Shown here in pieces: positions 4,881 to 5,237 of a stretch of 5,237 nucleotides of DNA. Every line of letters starts with the position of its first letter. Position 1 is the first letter of the stretch. This DNA comes from Marinagarivorans sp. UBA5868 (GTDB taxonomy: Bacteria; Pseudomonadota; Gammaproteobacteria; Pseudomonadales; Cellvibrionaceae). The DNA lies in contig DJFQ01000056.1 in assembly GCA_002432095.1 (NCBI GenBank), positions 11,238 through 16,474 of the forward strand. The letters are read 5' to 3'. The notes below the pieces were generated by a model, which was given only the letters and a program-made list of their open reading frames with translations, was not told the origin of the DNA and did no database searches. The translations under genes were made by a program, and so were the position numbers.

Positions 4881-5237
4881 TCAAAAACTGAGAATTTGGT
4901 CCGCCGTCCGCAGAAGCTGCGCAATTGCAGTTTCCGTGAGGCCCGTGCTGGGAATTCCTATGTCAGCAGGGGAGAGGTTGCGTGCCGCCAGTGCGGACAC
5001 TTGGAAATAAACCTCTTCGACATCGTACAAGCTGAGCGCTTGCAGCATTTTTAATTGGCTTTTGCCACTGGTGAGGTGCTGCTGGGCGAGCATTTGAAAA
5101 ACTCCATCTCCGAGAAAAATGACGGAGATTCGCGGCGCAAAAACGGCCGTCGCAAGTAGCGCGGCGAGACCTTCCTGCGCGTTACTCCCGGTGTACGGCG
5201 CCGAGCGAAATACGAATACCAGATGGCGGCTGCTCAC
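4881..5237 (-). CDS. tusC: TusC, subunit of the TusBCD sulfur-transfer complex (DsrF family)
   Basis: This encodes 118 residues from a GTG at the extreme right edge, against 119 in E. coli TusC. Family features run the full length: HLVFVFRSAPYTGSNAQEGLAALLATAVF at the start, then VIFLGDGVFQML, MLQALSLYDVEEVYF, and the end LRTADQILSF. It contains no cysteine, as expected for the non-catalytic TusC subunit, with the active Cys residing in TusD. The GTG places the start two residues before the family domain, so it is probably genuine, although an extension beyond the window cannot be excluded. tusD is the expected upstream neighbour, just outside. tusB begins seven bases after the stop codon, so these genes are one transcription unit. 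Confidence 0.94.
   Translation of the reverse strand: MSSRHLVFVFRSAPYTGSNAQEGLAALLATAVFAPRISVIFLGDGVFQMLAQQHLTSGKSQLKMLQALSLYDVEEVYFQVSALAARNLSPADIGIPSTGLTETAIAQLLRTADQILSF

Overview
The window looks like an ordinary chromosomal stretch from a Gram-negative bacterium, most likely a gammaproteobacterium. The reasons are a tusC-tusB-tusE sulfur-relay operon, a periplasmic YceI-family protein, and an outer-membrane beta-barrel ending in the C-terminal Phe signal. The gene content would fit a marine or cellulolytic gammaproteobacterium such as a Cellvibrio relative, but that placement is only a guess.

Layout from left to right. (1) Bases 1-228 on + hold the 3' end of an HD-domain phosphohydrolase gene resembling the (p)ppGpp hydrolase family. 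(2) Bases 229-397 form an intergenic region with three near-identical 16-bp direct repeats about 20 bp apart, just upstream of a candidate extended -10 promoter. (3) Bases 398-997 on + encode an exported YceI-family lipocalin-like protein with a strong ribosome binding site. A hairpin follows at the convergent junction. (4) Bases 3736 down to 1028 on - hold three tightly packed genes for exported proteins: a coiled-coil protein of unknown function, a roughly 400-residue porin-like outer-membrane barrel, and a small PstS-like periplasmic binding domain whose ATG overlaps the porin stop codon. A good sigma70-type promoter lies upstream at 3931-3903. (5) Bases 3878-4271 contain no recognised gene. 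They hold that promoter, a nested inverted-repeat segment (3949-4194) with two short opposing ORFs, and a ParB parS-like near-palindrome. (6) Bases 5237 down to 4272 on - carry tusC, tusB and tusE, tightly coupled, with tusD presumably just beyond the right edge.

How the genes work together: TusC and TusB (with the unseen TusD) form the TusBCD complex that passes persulfide sulfur to TusE, which delivers it to MnmA for 2-thiolation of tRNA wobble uridine. The coiled-coil, porin and binding-domain genes look like one envelope module, possibly an outer-membrane entry path with a periplasmic binder, but no inner-membrane ABC permease or ATPase is encoded beside them. The YceI gene and the HD gene appear to be independent units.

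The most interesting parts are the three-gene envelope module, the inverted-repeat segment upstream of it, and the iterated repeats in front of the YceI gene. No mobile element, CRISPR array, tRNA or rRNA is recognisable.
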